DNA of 64,000 bases from Mesonia sp008017825 (GTDB lineage Bacteria > Bacteroidota > Bacteroidia > Flavobacteriales > Flavobacteriaceae): NCBI RefSeq assembly GCF_008017825.1, contig NZ_VRLS01000093.1, forward strand, positions 1 through 64,000, in the 5' to 3' direction. The notes under the pieces were generated by a model, which saw only the letters and a program-made list of their open reading frames with translations, ran no database searches and was not told where the DNA came from. The translations under genes and the position numbers were made by a program. This document shows, piece after piece, positions 43,212 through 52,493 of the stretch. Within the stretch, counting starts at the first letter, position 1. Each line of letters starts with the position of its first letter.

Positions 43212-45320
43212 ATGGCACAAAGAGATTTAAAATATACAAGAAATATTGGTATTGCAGCGCATATTGATGCGGGAAAAACTACAACTACCGAGCGTATTCT
43301 TTATTATACAGGTATTAGTCATAAAATAGGAGAGGTTCATGATGGAGCTGCTACTATGGACTGGATGGAGCAAGAGCAGGAAAGAGGTATTACAATTACT
43401 TCTGCTGCAACGCACTGTACTTGGATGTATCGTGATACGGAATTCACTGTAAACATTATTGATACTCCTGGACACGTTGATTTTACCGTAGAGGTAGAGC
43501 GTTCTTTGCGTGTATTGGATGGTGTGGTTGCTTTATTTAGTGCAGTTGACGGTGTTGAGCCTCAGTCTGAAACAGTTTGGAGGCAAGCCGATAAATATAG
43601 AGTTCCTAGATTAGGATTCGTAAATAAAATGGACCGTCAAGGTTCGGATTTCTTTAACGTGTGTAAGCAGGTTAGGGAAATGTTAGGAGGTAACCCTGTT
43701 CCGTTACAAGTGCCAATTGGCGAAGAGATGGATTTTAAAGGTGTGGTTGATTTGATTTCTAAAAAAGCAATTATTTGGAATGACGAGGATCACGGTATGA
43801 CTTACGAGGAAGTTGAAATTCCTGCTGAGTTGATGGATGATGTGAATATGTACAGAACTCAGTTAGTTGAGGCTGTTGCAGAGTATGATGAGCAGTTAAT
43901 GGAGAAGTTTTTCGAAGATGAAAACTCTATTACTGAAGATGAGATTATTGCAGCTTTAAGAGCAGCAACTATCGATATGTCTATTATTCCTATGATGTGT
44001 GGTTCTGCTTTCAAAAATAAAGGTGTTCAGGCTATGTTAGATGCAGTGATGCGTTACTTGCCATCTCCTGTAGATATTGAAGCAATTGAGGGAACTAATC
44101 CTGAGACAGGAGAGGAAGAGTCTCGTAAGCCAAACGTTGATTCTCCATTTTCTGCATTAGCTTTTAAAATTGCTACCGATCCTTTCGTAGGTCGTTTAGC
44201 TTTCTTTAGAACTTATTCAGGTACTTTAGATGCTGGGTCTTATGTTTTAAATAACAGATCTGGTAAAAAAGAAAGAATTTCAAGAATGTATCAAATGCAC
44301 TCTAATAAGCAAGAGCCTATCGATAGAATTGAGGCTGGAGATATTGGAGCGGCTGTAGGTTTTAAAGATATTAAAACTGGTGATACTTTAACAGATTTAG
44401 ATCATCCAATTGTTTTAGAATCAATGACTTTCCCAGCACCAGTAATTGGTATTGCGGTAGAGCCAAAAACTAAAGCAGATGTTGATAAAATGGGTATGGC
44501 TTTAGCTAAATTAGCTGAAGAAGATCCTACGTTCGTTGTGAAAACAGACGAAGCTTCAGGTCAAACTATTATTTCTGGTATGGGAGAATTACATATTGAA
44601 ATTTTAGTAGATCGTTTAAAAAGAGAATTTAAGGTAGAGGTGAACGAAGGTGAACCACAAGTAGAATACAAAGAGGCTGTAACTAGACCTGCAGAGCACA
44701 GAGAAGTTTATAAGAAACAATCTGGTGGTCGTGGTAAGTTCGCAGATATCGTATTTGAGATGGGACCTATTGATAGTGATTTTGAAGGAACTGGTTTGCA
44801 GTTTGTTGATGAAATTAAAGGTGGTCGTATTCCTAAGGAATTTATTCCTTCTGTGGAAAAAGGATTTACTCAAGCAATGAAAAACGGACCTTTAGCTGGA
44901 TTCCAGATGGATTCTTTAAAAGTTGTTTTAAAAGATGGTTCTTTTCACCCTGTAGATTCTGATCAGTTATCATTCGAATTGGCAGCAAAAATGGGTTACA
45001 AAGCAGCAGCTAAGAAAGCTGGAGCTGTAATTCTTGAGCCAATTATGAAAAACGAGGTAGTTACTCCAGAAGAAAACATGGGGGATATCGTTGGTGACCT
45101 TAACAAAAGAAGAGGTCAAGTTAATGATATGTCAGACAGATCTGGTGCTAAAGTAATTAAAGCAGAAGTGCCATTATCAGAAATGTTTGGTTATGTAACT
45201 ACGTTAAGAACTTTATCTTCAGGTAGAGCTACTTCTACAATGGAATTTTCTCATTATGCTGAAACTCCTTCAAATATTTCTGAAGAAGTAATTAAAGCAG
45301 CAAAAGGAGCTAACGACTAA
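43212..45320 (+). CDS. fusA: Translation elongation factor G
   Basis: EF-G drives ribosomal translocation by GTP hydrolysis. The 702-residue protein has G1 AAHIDAGKTTTTERIL, switch I with RGITITSAATHC, G3 DTPGHVDFTVEV and G4 NKMD. Domains II-V follow, including the domain IV tip region KQSGGRGKFADIVFE. The sequence is full length with no fusion, and its place in the str operon marks it as the housekeeping copy. tuf is not adjacent; rpsJ follows directly. Confidence 0.98.
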   Translation: MAQRDLKYTRNIGIAAHIDAGKTTTTERILYYTGISHKIGEVHDGAATMDWMEQEQERGITITSAATHCTWMYRDTEFTVNIIDTPGHVDFTVEVERSLRVLDGVVALFSAVDGVEPQSETVWRQADKYRVPRLGFVNKMDRQGSDFFNVCKQVREMLGGNPVPLQVPIGEEMDFKGVVDLISKKAIIWNDEDHGMTYEEVEIPAELMDDVNMYRTQLVEAVAEYDEQLMEKFFEDENSITEDEIIAALRAATIDMSIIPMMCGSAFKNKGVQAMLDAVMRYLPSPVDIEAIEGTNPETGEEESRKPNVDSPFSALAFKIATDPFVGRLAFFRTYSGTLDAGSYVLNNRSGKKERISRMYQMHSNKQEPIDRIEAGDIGAAVGFKDIKTGDTLTDLDHPIVLESMTFPAPVIGIAVEPKTKADVDKMGMALAKLAEEDPTFVVKTDEASGQTIISGMGELHIEILVDRLKREFKVEVNEGEPQVEYKEAVTRPAEHREVYKKQSGGRGKFADIVFEMGPIDSDFEGTGLQFVDEIKGGRIPKEFIPSVEKGFTQAMKNGPLAGFQMDSLKVVLKDGSFHPVDSDQLSFELAAKMGYKAAAKKAGAVILEPIMKNEVVTPEENMGDIVGDLNKRRGQVNDMSDRSGAKVIKAEVPLSEMFGYVTTLRTLSSGRATSTMEFSHYAETPSNISEEVIKAAKGAND

Positions 45321-45331
45321 TATCAAGTAAC

Positions 45332-45637
45332 ATGAGTCAGAAAATCAGAATAAAATTAAAATCTTACGATTATAACTTGGTAGACAAATCTGCTGAGAAG
45401 ATTGTAAAAACAGTAAAAACTACTGGTGCTGTAGTAACGGGGCCAATTCCGTTGCCAACACACAAAAAAATATTTACCGTATTGCGTTCTCCTCACGTTA
45501 ACAAAAAAGCGAGAGAGCAATTTCAACTTAGTTCTTACAAAAGACTATTAGATATTTATAGTTCTTCTTCAAAAACGATTGATGCGTTGATGAAATTAGA
45601 ATTACCTAGTGGTGTTGAAGTAGAGATCAAAGTCTGA
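45332..45637 (+). CDS. rpsJ: 30S ribosomal protein S10
   Basis: S10 is a 30S head protein and, with NusB, part of antitermination complexes. The 101-residue protein has the KIRIKLKSYDYNLVDKSAEK start, GPIPLPTHKKIFTVLRSPHVNKK and the C-terminal LELPSGVEVEIKV. It is fused to the str operon, starting 11 bases after fusA. An unusually long 140-base gap with a strong hairpin follows before rplC. Confidence 0.98.
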   Translation: MSQKIRIKLKSYDYNLVDKSAEKIVKTVKTTGAVVTGPIPLPTHKKIFTVLRSPHVNKKAREQFQLSSYKRLLDIYSSSSKTIDALMKLELPSGVEVEIKV

Positions 45638-45646
45638 TCGAATTAA

Positions 45647-45742
45647 GTTGCTGAAATATTTCAGTACAACATGTCCAGAGCTTCGTGCGAAGGAAAAACG
45701 GAAAAATACATTCAGGATTGGAAAGTATTTTCAGTCCTGAAT
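45647..45742 (+). promoter_or_regulatory. Structured spacer between rpsJ and rplC, candidate RNA regulatory element
   Basis: Two hairpins lie in the 140-base gap. The first is GTTG-CTGAA-ATAT-TTCAG-TA-CAAC (45647-45670). The second, at 45710-45742, has a 15-bp stem (two G-U pairs in 15) around a GTA loop, beginning ATTCAGGA and closing TCCTGAAT. No T-run follows, so it is not a simple terminator. A ribosomal-protein leader or processing site is inferred. Confidence 0.5.
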
Positions 45743-45777
45743 ACTTTTAAATAAATAATTTAAATCAATTAATAATT

Positions 45778-46395
45778 ATGTCTGGGTTAATAGGAAAAAA
45801 AATCGGCATGACCAGCATTTTTGACGAGAACGGGAAAAATATTCCTTGTACCGTTATTCAAGCTGGACCATGTGTAGTTACCCAAGTCAGAACCACAGAG
45901 GTTGACGGGTATGAAGCACTTCAACTTGGTTTCGATGACAAATCAGACAAAGCTGCTACAAAAGCTGCCCAAGGGCACTTTAAGAAAGCTGGTACTGTTG
46001 CTAAACGCAAAGTTGTCGAGTTCCAAGGATTTAAAAGTGAACACAAATTAGGTGACGAAGTCACTGTAGAGCATTTTGCTGAAGGAGAATTTGTTGATGT
46101 AGCAGGTACTTCTAAAGGAAAAGGTTTTCAAGGTGTTGTTAAAAGACACGGTTTTGGTGGTGTTGGTCAAGCAACTCACGGTCAGCATAACCGTTTAAGA
46201 GCTCCAGGTTCTATTGGTGCTGCGTCATATCCTGCGAGAGTATTCAAAGGAATGCGTATGGCTGGAAGAATGGGAGGAGAAAAAGTGAAAGTACAAAATC
46301 TTAAAGTGTTAAAGGTTGTGACTGATAAGAACTTAATCATCGTTAAAGGATGTGTTCCAGGTCATAAAAACGCTTACGTAACTATTCAGAAGTAA
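45778..46395 (+). CDS. rplC: 50S ribosomal protein L3
   Basis: L3 binds near the peptidyl-transferase centre and starts 50S assembly. The 205-residue protein has the SGLIGKKIGMTSIFDENGK start, GTSKGKGFQGVVKRHGF loop region with the glutamine-bearing GQATHGQHNRLRAPGSIG, and VQNLKVLKV. The final base of its stop codon is the first base of the rplD ATG, a one-base overlap. Confidence 0.98.
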   Translation: MSGLIGKKIGMTSIFDENGKNIPCTVIQAGPCVVTQVRTTEVDGYEALQLGFDDKSDKAATKAAQGHFKKAGTVAKRKVVEFQGFKSEHKLGDEVTVEHFAEGEFVDVAGTSKGKGFQGVVKRHGFGGVGQATHGQHNRLRAPGSIGAASYPARVFKGMRMAGRMGGEKVKVQNLKVLKVVTDKNLIIVKGCVPGHKNAYVTIQK

Positions 46396-47024
46396 TGAAA
46401 GTAGCAGTTGTAGATATTAAAGGAAAAGAAACAGGTAGAGAGGCAAACCTTTCTGATGCTGTTTTTGGAATAGAGCCTAATGATCATGCTGTTTATTTAG
46501 ATGTAAAGCAATACTTGGCTAATCAAAGACAAGGAACGCATAAAGCTAAAGAAAGAGCAGAAATTACTGGAAGTACTAGAAAGATTAAAAAGCAAAAGGG
46601 TACAGGTACCGCTAGAGCTGGTAGTATTAAATCTGGTATTTTTAAAGGTGGTGGACGTATGTTTGGGCCAAGACCAAGAAATTATGGCTTTAAATTGAAT
46701 AAGAACTTAAAGCGTTTAGCGCGTAAATCAGTTCTTAGTCAAAAAGCAAAAAACAACGAAATTGTTGTTGTTGAAGATTTTAATTTTGACGCTCCAAAAA
46801 CCAAAAACTTAATTGAAGTTTTAAAGGGATTAGGTGCAGATAACAAAAAATCTCTTATAGTGTTGGGTGATTCAAATAAAAATGTATATTTGTCATCACG
46901 CAATTTAAAAACCTCTGAGGTTATAACTAGTTCAGAATTAAGTACTTATAAAATACTTAATGCTAAAAAAGTTGTTCTTTTAGAAGGTGCGTTAGAAGGA
47001 ATTGAAACGAATTTGAGTAAATAG
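46395..47024 (+). CDS. rplD: 50S ribosomal protein L4
   Basis: L4 reaches into the exit tunnel and, in E. coli, represses the S10 operon. The 209-residue protein has the conserved tunnel-loop region GSTRKIKKQKGTGTARAG and GGRMFGPRPRNY. It overlaps rplC by one base, so the two are translationally coupled. Whether it binds the hairpin upstream of rplC here is untested. Confidence 0.98.
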   Translation: MKVAVVDIKGKETGREANLSDAVFGIEPNDHAVYLDVKQYLANQRQGTHKAKERAEITGSTRKIKKQKGTGTARAGSIKSGIFKGGGRMFGPRPRNYGFKLNKNLKRLARKSVLSQKAKNNEIVVVEDFNFDAPKTKNLIEVLKGLGADNKKSLIVLGDSNKNVYLSSRNLKTSEVITSSELSTYKILNAKKVVLLEGALEGIETNLSK

Positions 47025-47029
47025 ACGTT

Positions 47030-47320
47030 ATGAGTATCTTAATAAAACCTATTATTACTGAAAAAGCAACTAACGATAGTGAGTTAAACAATCGTTTTGC
47101 ATTTGTTGTAAATAAGAAGGCGAACAAGATTGAAATTAAAGATGCAGTTGAGTCTGCTTATGGCGTTTCGGTTGAAAAAGTTCGCACAATTAATGTCCGT
47201 CCTAATCGCAAAACTCGTTATACAAAAACGGGGATTGTAACTGGTAAAACAAATGCTTATAAAAAAGCAATTGTACAGGTGGCGGAAGGAGAAACTATAG
47301 ATTTATATACTAATCTTTAA
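47030..47320 (+). CDS. rplW: 50S ribosomal protein L23
   Basis: L23 sits at the tunnel exit and docks trigger factor and SRP. The 96-residue protein has the IIKPIITEKAT-type start (LIKPIITEKATNDSELN), NKKANKIEIKDAVE and VRTINVRPNRKTRYTKTGIVTGKTNAYKKA. Length is typical. It lies 5 bases after rplD and 10 bases before rplB. Confidence 0.98.
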   Translation: MSILIKPIITEKATNDSELNNRFAFVVNKKANKIEIKDAVESAYGVSVEKVRTINVRPNRKTRYTKTGIVTGKTNAYKKAIVQVAEGETIDLYTNL

Positions 47321-47330
47321 GAATTAGAGA

Positions 47331-48158
<828 letters not shown>

Positions 48159-48164
48159 TAAGAT

Positions 48165-48443
48165 ATGGCACGTTCATTAAAAAAAGGACCTTACGTTCAC
48201 TATAAGTTAGAGAAGAAAGTTGCTCAAAATGTTGAGTCTGGAAAGAAAACCGTGATCAAGACTTGGTCTCGTGCTTCGATGATTACCCCAGATTTTGTAG
48301 GGCAAACTATAGGAGTTCATAATGGGAAGCAATTTGTTCCTGTATATGTAACTGAGAATATGGTAGGTCATAAATTAGGAGAATTTTCACCAACACGTTC
48401 TTATAGAGGACACGCAGGTGCGAAAAATAAAGGTAAAAAATAA
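48165..48443 (+). CDS. rpsS: 30S ribosomal protein S19
   Basis: S19 lies in the 30S head and contacts the A-site finger. The 92-residue protein starts MARSLKKGPYVHYKLEKK and contains TWSRASMITPDFVGQTIGVHNGK and the closing GEFSPTRSYRGHAG. Length and motifs are complete. It is followed 8 bases later by rplV. Confidence 0.98.
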   Translation: MARSLKKGPYVHYKLEKKVAQNVESGKKTVIKTWSRASMITPDFVGQTIGVHNGKQFVPVYVTENMVGHKLGEFSPTRSYRGHAGAKNKGKK

Positions 48444-48451
48444 TTGAAGCT

Positions 48452-48859
48452 ATGGGAGTTCGTAAAAGAGAAAGAGCAGAGCAAATAAAGGAAGCTAAAA
48501 AGCAGATAGCTTTTGCAAAACTAAATAACTGCCCTACTTCACCTAGAAAAATGCGTTTAGTTGCGGATTTAGTAAGAGGTGAAGGTGTAGAGAAAGCGCT
48601 TCAAATCTTAAAATTCAATTCTAAAGAAGCTTCTCGTAGATTAGAGAAACTGTTGTTGTCAGCTATAGCTAACTGGCAATCAAAAAATGAAGATGCGAGT
48701 GTAGAAGAAGCAGAGTTGTTTGTAAAAGAAATTCGTGTGGATGGTGGAAGTATGTTAAAAAGACTTCGTCCAGCTCCGCAAGGAAGAGCACATAGAATAA
48801 GAAAAAGATCAAACCACGTTACATTAGTGTTGGGATCTAAAAATAATACACAAAGCTAA
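48452..48859 (+). CDS. rplV: 50S ribosomal protein L22
   Basis: L22 lines the peptide exit tunnel and its loop is a macrolide-resistance site. The 135-residue protein has LNNCPTSPRKMRLVADLVRG and the tunnel beta-hairpin VKEIRVDGGSMLKRLRPAPQGRAHRIRKRSNH. The N-terminus (MGVRKRERAEQIKEAKKQ) is about 20 residues longer than in E. coli, which is common in Bacteroidota. Confidence 0.97.
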   Translation: MGVRKRERAEQIKEAKKQIAFAKLNNCPTSPRKMRLVADLVRGEGVEKALQILKFNSKEASRRLEKLLLSAIANWQSKNEDASVEEAELFVKEIRVDGGSMLKRLRPAPQGRAHRIRKRSNHVTLVLGSKNNTQS

Positions 48860-48867
48860 GAAGTAGT

Positions 48868-49587
48868 ATGGGACAAAAAACAAATCCAATCGGAAATAGA
48901 CTTGGTATCATTCGTGGATGGGAATCTAACTGGTACGGAGGAAATGACTACGGCGATAAATTAGCTGAAGACGATAAGATTAGAAAGTATATCCATGCTC
49001 GTCTTTCTAAAGCTAGTGTATCTAGAGTAATTATTGAGCGTACGCTTAAACTTGTAACCGTTACTATCACTACTGCTAGACCAGGTATAATTATCGGGAA
49101 AGGTGGTCAAGAGGTAGACAAGTTAAAAGAAGAGCTTAAGAAAATTACTGGGAAAGAGGTTCAGGTTAATATTTTTGAAATCAAAAGACCTGAATTAGAT
49201 GCGCACCTAGTAGGAGCAAGTGTTGCAAGACAAATTGAGAATAGAATTTCTTATCGTCGTGCAATTAAGATGGCTATTGCTGCTGCAATGCGAATGAATG
49301 CTGAAGGGATTAAAATCCAAATTTCTGGCCGTTTAAACGGAGCAGAGATGGCTCGTTCAGAAGCATATAAAGATGGTAGAATTCCTCTTTCTACATTTAG
49401 AGCCGATATTGACTATGCTTTAGTGGAAGCTCATACTACTTACGGTAGATTGGGTATTAAAGTGTGGATCATGAAAGGTGAGGTTTACGGAAAAAGAGAA
49501 TTATCTCCACTTGTTGGATTGTCTAAGAAGCAAGGAGGAAAATCTGGATCTGGACGAGGTGGTAACAAGTCACGTCGTAGAAAGTAA
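48868..49587 (+). CDS. rpsC: 30S ribosomal protein S3
   Basis: S3 forms part of the mRNA entry helicase of the 30S. The 239-residue protein has MGQKTNPIGNRLGIIRGWES, the KH domain signature RPGIIIGKGGQEVDKLKEEL and the C-terminal RADIDYALVEAHTTYGRLGIKVWI block. A lysine/arginine-rich tail ends GRGGNKSRRRK. Confidence 0.98.
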   Translation: MGQKTNPIGNRLGIIRGWESNWYGGNDYGDKLAEDDKIRKYIHARLSKASVSRVIIERTLKLVTVTITTARPGIIIGKGGQEVDKLKEELKKITGKEVQVNIFEIKRPELDAHLVGASVARQIENRISYRRAIKMAIAAAMRMNAEGIKIQISGRLNGAEMARSEAYKDGRIPLSTFRADIDYALVEAHTTYGRLGIKVWIMKGEVYGKRELSPLVGLSKKQGGKSGSGRGGNKSRRRK

Positions 49588-49605
49588 TTTTTTAAAGAAC
49601 AAGAA

Positions 49606-50025
49606 ATGTTACAGCCTAAAAGAACAAAATATCGTAAGCAACAAAAAGGTCGTATGAAGGGAAATGCTGGAAGAGGGCATAGACTTTCAAACGGTACTTT
49701 CGGAATCAAATCATTAGACTCTAATTTTGTTACTGCGCGCCAAATTGAAGCAGCACGTATTGCAGCTACTCGTTACATGAAAAGGGAAGGATCTCTATGG
49801 ATCAAAATTTTCCCAGATAAGCCAATTACTAAAAAGCCTTTAGAGGTTCGTATGGGTAAAGGTAAAGGTAATGTTGAGTATTGGGCAGCAGTTGTTAAGC
49901 CGGGAAGAATTTTATTTGAAATTGGAGGGGTGCCTCAAGCAATCGCTAAAGAAGCATTGCGTTTAGCAGCTCAAAAATTACCGGTAAGAACAAAATTTAT
50001 AATAGCTAGAGATTATCAAGAATAA
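49606..50025 (+). CDS. rplP: 50S ribosomal protein L16
   Basis: L16 organises tRNA binding at the A site of the 50S. The 139-residue protein starts MLQPKRTKYRKQQKGRMKG and has GRGHRLSNGTFGIKSLD, RMGKGKGNVEYWAAVVKPG and EALRLAAQKLPVRTKFI. The RMGKGKG loop includes the arginine that is hydroxylated in some bacteria; modification here is unknown. Confidence 0.98.
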   Translation: MLQPKRTKYRKQQKGRMKGNAGRGHRLSNGTFGIKSLDSNFVTARQIEAARIAATRYMKREGSLWIKIFPDKPITKKPLEVRMGKGKGNVEYWAAVVKPGRILFEIGGVPQAIAKEALRLAAQKLPVRTKFIIARDYQE

Positions 50026-50035
50026 TTTTTGAATT

Positions 50036-50227
50036 ATGAAACAATCAGAAGTAAAAGAATTATCTGTAGCTGAGTTGCAGGAACAAGTGGCTAACTCTAG
50101 ACAATCTTATAGAGATTTAAAGATGGCTCACGCGATCACGCCTTTAGATAATCCGGCTCAGTTAAGAACTGTAAGAAGGACTATTGCGCGTTTGACTACA
50201 GAAATCACAAAAAGAGAATTACAATAA
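50036..50227 (+). CDS. rpmC: 50S ribosomal protein L29
   Basis: L29 is a small helical-hairpin protein beside L23 at the tunnel exit. The 63-residue protein has KELSVAELQEQVANSRQSYRDLKMAHAITPLDNPAQLRTVRRTIARL split over two helices, with the conserved NPAQLRxxRRTIAR-type second helix. It lies between rplP and rpsQ as usual. Confidence 0.96.
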   Translation: MKQSEVKELSVAELQEQVANSRQSYRDLKMAHAITPLDNPAQLRTVRRTIARLTTEITKRELQ

Positions 50228-50242
50228 TTCTGCTGAAGTAAG

Positions 50243-50500
50243 ATGGAAAAAAGAAACTTAAGAAAAGAACGTATAGGTGTTGTTACTAGTAACAAAATGC
50301 AGAAATCTATTGTGGTTTCTGAGGTTAAAAAAATGAAACACCCAATGTATGGGAAGTTCGTTTTGAAGACTAAGAAATACGTAGCACACGACGAGAAAAA
50401 TGACTGCAACGAAGGGGATACAGTTAGGATCATGGAAACAAGACCTATGAGTAAATCTAAATGTTGGAGATTGGTAGAAATAATTGAAAGAGCGAAGTAA
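50243..50500 (+). CDS. rpsQ: 30S ribosomal protein S17
   Basis: S17 is an OB-fold protein in the 30S body needed for early assembly. The 85-residue protein starts MEKRNLRKERIGVVTSNKMQKS and contains KHPMYGKFVLKTKKYVAHDE and GDTVRIMETRPMSKSKCWRLVEIIERAK. It is complete and ends 2 bases before rplN. Confidence 0.97.
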   Translation: MEKRNLRKERIGVVTSNKMQKSIVVSEVKKMKHPMYGKFVLKTKKYVAHDEKNDCNEGDTVRIMETRPMSKSKCWRLVEIIERAK

Positions 50501-50502
50501 TT

Positions 50503-50871
50503 ATGGTACAACAAGAGTCTAGATTAAGAGTAGCAGACAATACCGGCGCTAAAGAAGTTTTAGTAATTAGAGTATTGGGAGGTACAAAGAAGAGATATGC
50601 TTCTGTTGGTGACAAAGTAGTTGTCAGCGTAAAAGAAGCTACGCCTAATGGAAACATTAAGAAAGGTGCAGTTTCTACAGGGGTTGTTGTTCGTACTAAA
50701 AAAGAAGTGCGTCGTCCAGACGGATCTTATATCCGTTTTGATGATAACGCTTGTGTTTTATTGAACCCAACGGGTGAGATGAGAGGAACACGTGTATTTG
50801 GTCCTGTGGCCAGAGAACTTCGTGATAAGCAATTTATGAAGATTGTATCATTGGCACCTGAAGTGCTTTAA
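50503..50871 (+). CDS. rplN: 50S ribosomal protein L14
   Basis: L14 lies at the subunit interface and binds the silencing factor RsfS in other bacteria. The 122-residue protein starts MVQQESRLRVADNTGAKEVLVIRV and contains VVRTKKEVRRPDGSYIRFDDNACVLL and RGTRVFGPVARELRDK. Motifs and length are standard. Confidence 0.98.
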   Translation: MVQQESRLRVADNTGAKEVLVIRVLGGTKKRYASVGDKVVVSVKEATPNGNIKKGAVSTGVVVRTKKEVRRPDGSYIRFDDNACVLLNPTGEMRGTRVFGPVARELRDKQFMKIVSLAPEVL

Positions 50872-50881
50872 TACAGAAAAA

Positions 50882-51193
50882 ATGACAAAGCTTAAAATCA
50901 AATCAGGAGATACTGTTCGTGTAGTTGCTGGTGATCATAAAGGTCAAGAAGGTAAAGTACAGAAAGTATTAATTGAAAAAAATAAAGCAATTGTTGAAGG
51001 TGTGAATATGATCTCAAAACATGAGAAACCAAGCGCATCTAATCCGCAAGGAGGCATTGTGAAAAAAGAAGCACCTATCCATATATCAAACCTTTCTTTA
51101 TTAGATAAAGATGGTAATGCTACGAGAGTAGGATATAAAATGGAAGGAGATAAAAAAGTGAGATTTTCTAAAAAATCTAATGAAGTAATTTAG
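50882..51193 (+). CDS. rplX: 50S ribosomal protein L24
   Basis: L24 is an assembly-initiator protein with a KOW motif (KSGDTVRVVAGDHKGQEGKV). The 103-residue protein starts at the ATG at 50882 (MTKLKIKSGDTV); the longer frame overlaps rplN and adds residues foreign to the family. SNPQGGIVKKEAPIHISNLSL matches the conserved C-terminal part. Confidence 0.97.
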   Translation: MTKLKIKSGDTVRVVAGDHKGQEGKVQKVLIEKNKAIVEGVNMISKHEKPSASNPQGGIVKKEAPIHISNLSLLDKDGNATRVGYKMEGDKKVRFSKKSNEVI

Positions 51194-51195
51194 TT

Positions 51196-51747
51196 ATGAG
51201 TTACGTACCAAGACTTAAAGAAGAGTATAAAGACAAGGTCATTAAAGCTCTTACAGAAGAATTTAGTTACGAGAATGTAATGCAGGTTCCTAAACTTACT
51301 AAAATTGTTATTAGTAGAGGTGTAGGAGCAGCTGTTGCAGATAAAAAGCTAATTGATCATGCTGTAGATGAACTTTCTACAATTACAGGTCAAAAAGCGG
51401 TATCTACAATATCTAAAAAGGATGTTGCTTCATTTAAATTACGTAAAGGGATGCCAATTGGGGCAAAAGTTACGTTAAGAGGAGATCGCATGTATGAGTT
51501 TTTAGATCGTTTAATCACGGCTTCACTTCCACGTGTACGTGATTTTAGCGGAATAAAAGCTACTGGATTTGACGGAAGAGGAAATTATAACTTAGGAATT
51601 ACTGAGCAAATAATTTTCCCAGAAATTAATATCGATAAAGTGAATAAAATCTCTGGTATGGATATTACTTTTGTAACGACTGCACCAACAGATAAAGAAG
51701 CAAAATCATTGTTAACTGAACTGGGATTACCTTTTAAAAAGAACTAA
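51196..51747 (+). CDS. rplE: 50S ribosomal protein L5
   Basis: L5 binds 5S rRNA in the central protuberance. The 183-residue protein has PRLKEEYKDKVIKALTEEF, the QVPKLTKIVISRGVGAA block, GQKAVSTISKKDVASFKLRKGMPIG and RDFSGIKATGFDGRGNYNLGI. It starts 2 bases after rplX. Confidence 0.98.
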   Translation: MSYVPRLKEEYKDKVIKALTEEFSYENVMQVPKLTKIVISRGVGAAVADKKLIDHAVDELSTITGQKAVSTISKKDVASFKLRKGMPIGAKVTLRGDRMYEFLDRLITASLPRVRDFSGIKATGFDGRGNYNLGITEQIIFPEINIDKVNKISGMDITFVTTAPTDKEAKSLLTELGLPFKKN

Positions 51748-51749
51748 TT

Positions 51750-52019
51750 ATGGCTAAAGAATCAATGAAAGCCCGTGAGGTGAAGAGACAAAAAACGGTA
51801 AAAAAATATGCTGAAAAACGCGAAGCTTTAAAAGAAGCTGGTGATTATGAAGCGTTACAAAAATTACCTAAAAATGCCTCTCCTGTACGTTTACACAACC
51901 GTTGTAAATTAACAGGTAGACCAAAGGGATATATGAGACAATTTGGTCTTTCTCGTGTAATGTTTAGAGAAATGGCTAATAAGGGATTAATTCCTGGTGT
52001 AAAAAAAGCCAGCTGGTAA
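51750..52019 (+). CDS. rpsN: 30S ribosomal protein S14, zinc-free form
   Basis: S14 is a 30S head protein. This 89-residue version is the long form with a single cysteine (HNRCKLTGRPKGYMRQFGLSR) instead of the two CxxC pairs of the short zinc form, so it does not need zinc. It starts 2 bases after rplE. Confidence 0.97.
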   Translation: MAKESMKAREVKRQKTVKKYAEKREALKEAGDYEALQKLPKNASPVRLHNRCKLTGRPKGYMRQFGLSRVMFREMANKGLIPGVKKASW

Positions 52020-52075
52020 AATTATAAATAGGTTGAAGGTTCTAACATGAAAACCACAACCGTAAATTAAGATAG

Positions 52076-52474
52076 ATGAATACAGATCCTATTGCAGATT
52101 ATTTAACAAGAATTAGAAACGCTGTGGCTGCTAGTCATAGAGTTGTAGAAATTCCTGCTTCTAATTTAAAGAAGCAAATGACGAAGATATTATTCGATCA
52201 AGGATATATCCTTAGTTACAAATTTGAAGATGAAACCGCTCAAGGTACTATCAAAATAGCTCTTAAGTATGATAAAGAAACTAAAGAGTCTGTAATTAAG
52301 AAGTTACAAAGAATAAGTAAACCTGGATTGCGTAAATACGCAGGATCAGATGAGCTTCCTAGAATTTTGAATGGATTAGGTATTGCTATCATTTCTACTT
52401 CTCACGGAGTAATGACAGGTAAGCAAGCTAAGAAAGAAAAAGTTGGTGGTGAAGTACTTTGTTACGTTTACTAA
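52076..52474 (+). CDS. rpsH: 30S ribosomal protein S8
   Basis: S8 binds the central domain of 16S rRNA and, in E. coli, represses the spc operon. The 132-residue protein starts MNTDPIADYLTRIRNAVAASHRVVEIPASNLKK and ends with the conserved STSHGVMTGKQAKKEKVGGEVLCYVY. A 56-base gap precedes it. Confidence 0.98.
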   Translation: MNTDPIADYLTRIRNAVAASHRVVEIPASNLKKQMTKILFDQGYILSYKFEDETAQGTIKIALKYDKETKESVIKKLQRISKPGLRKYAGSDELPRILNGLGIAIISTSHGVMTGKQAKKEKVGGEVLCYVY

Positions 52475-52493
52475 TATTTAAAAGACAAAAATT

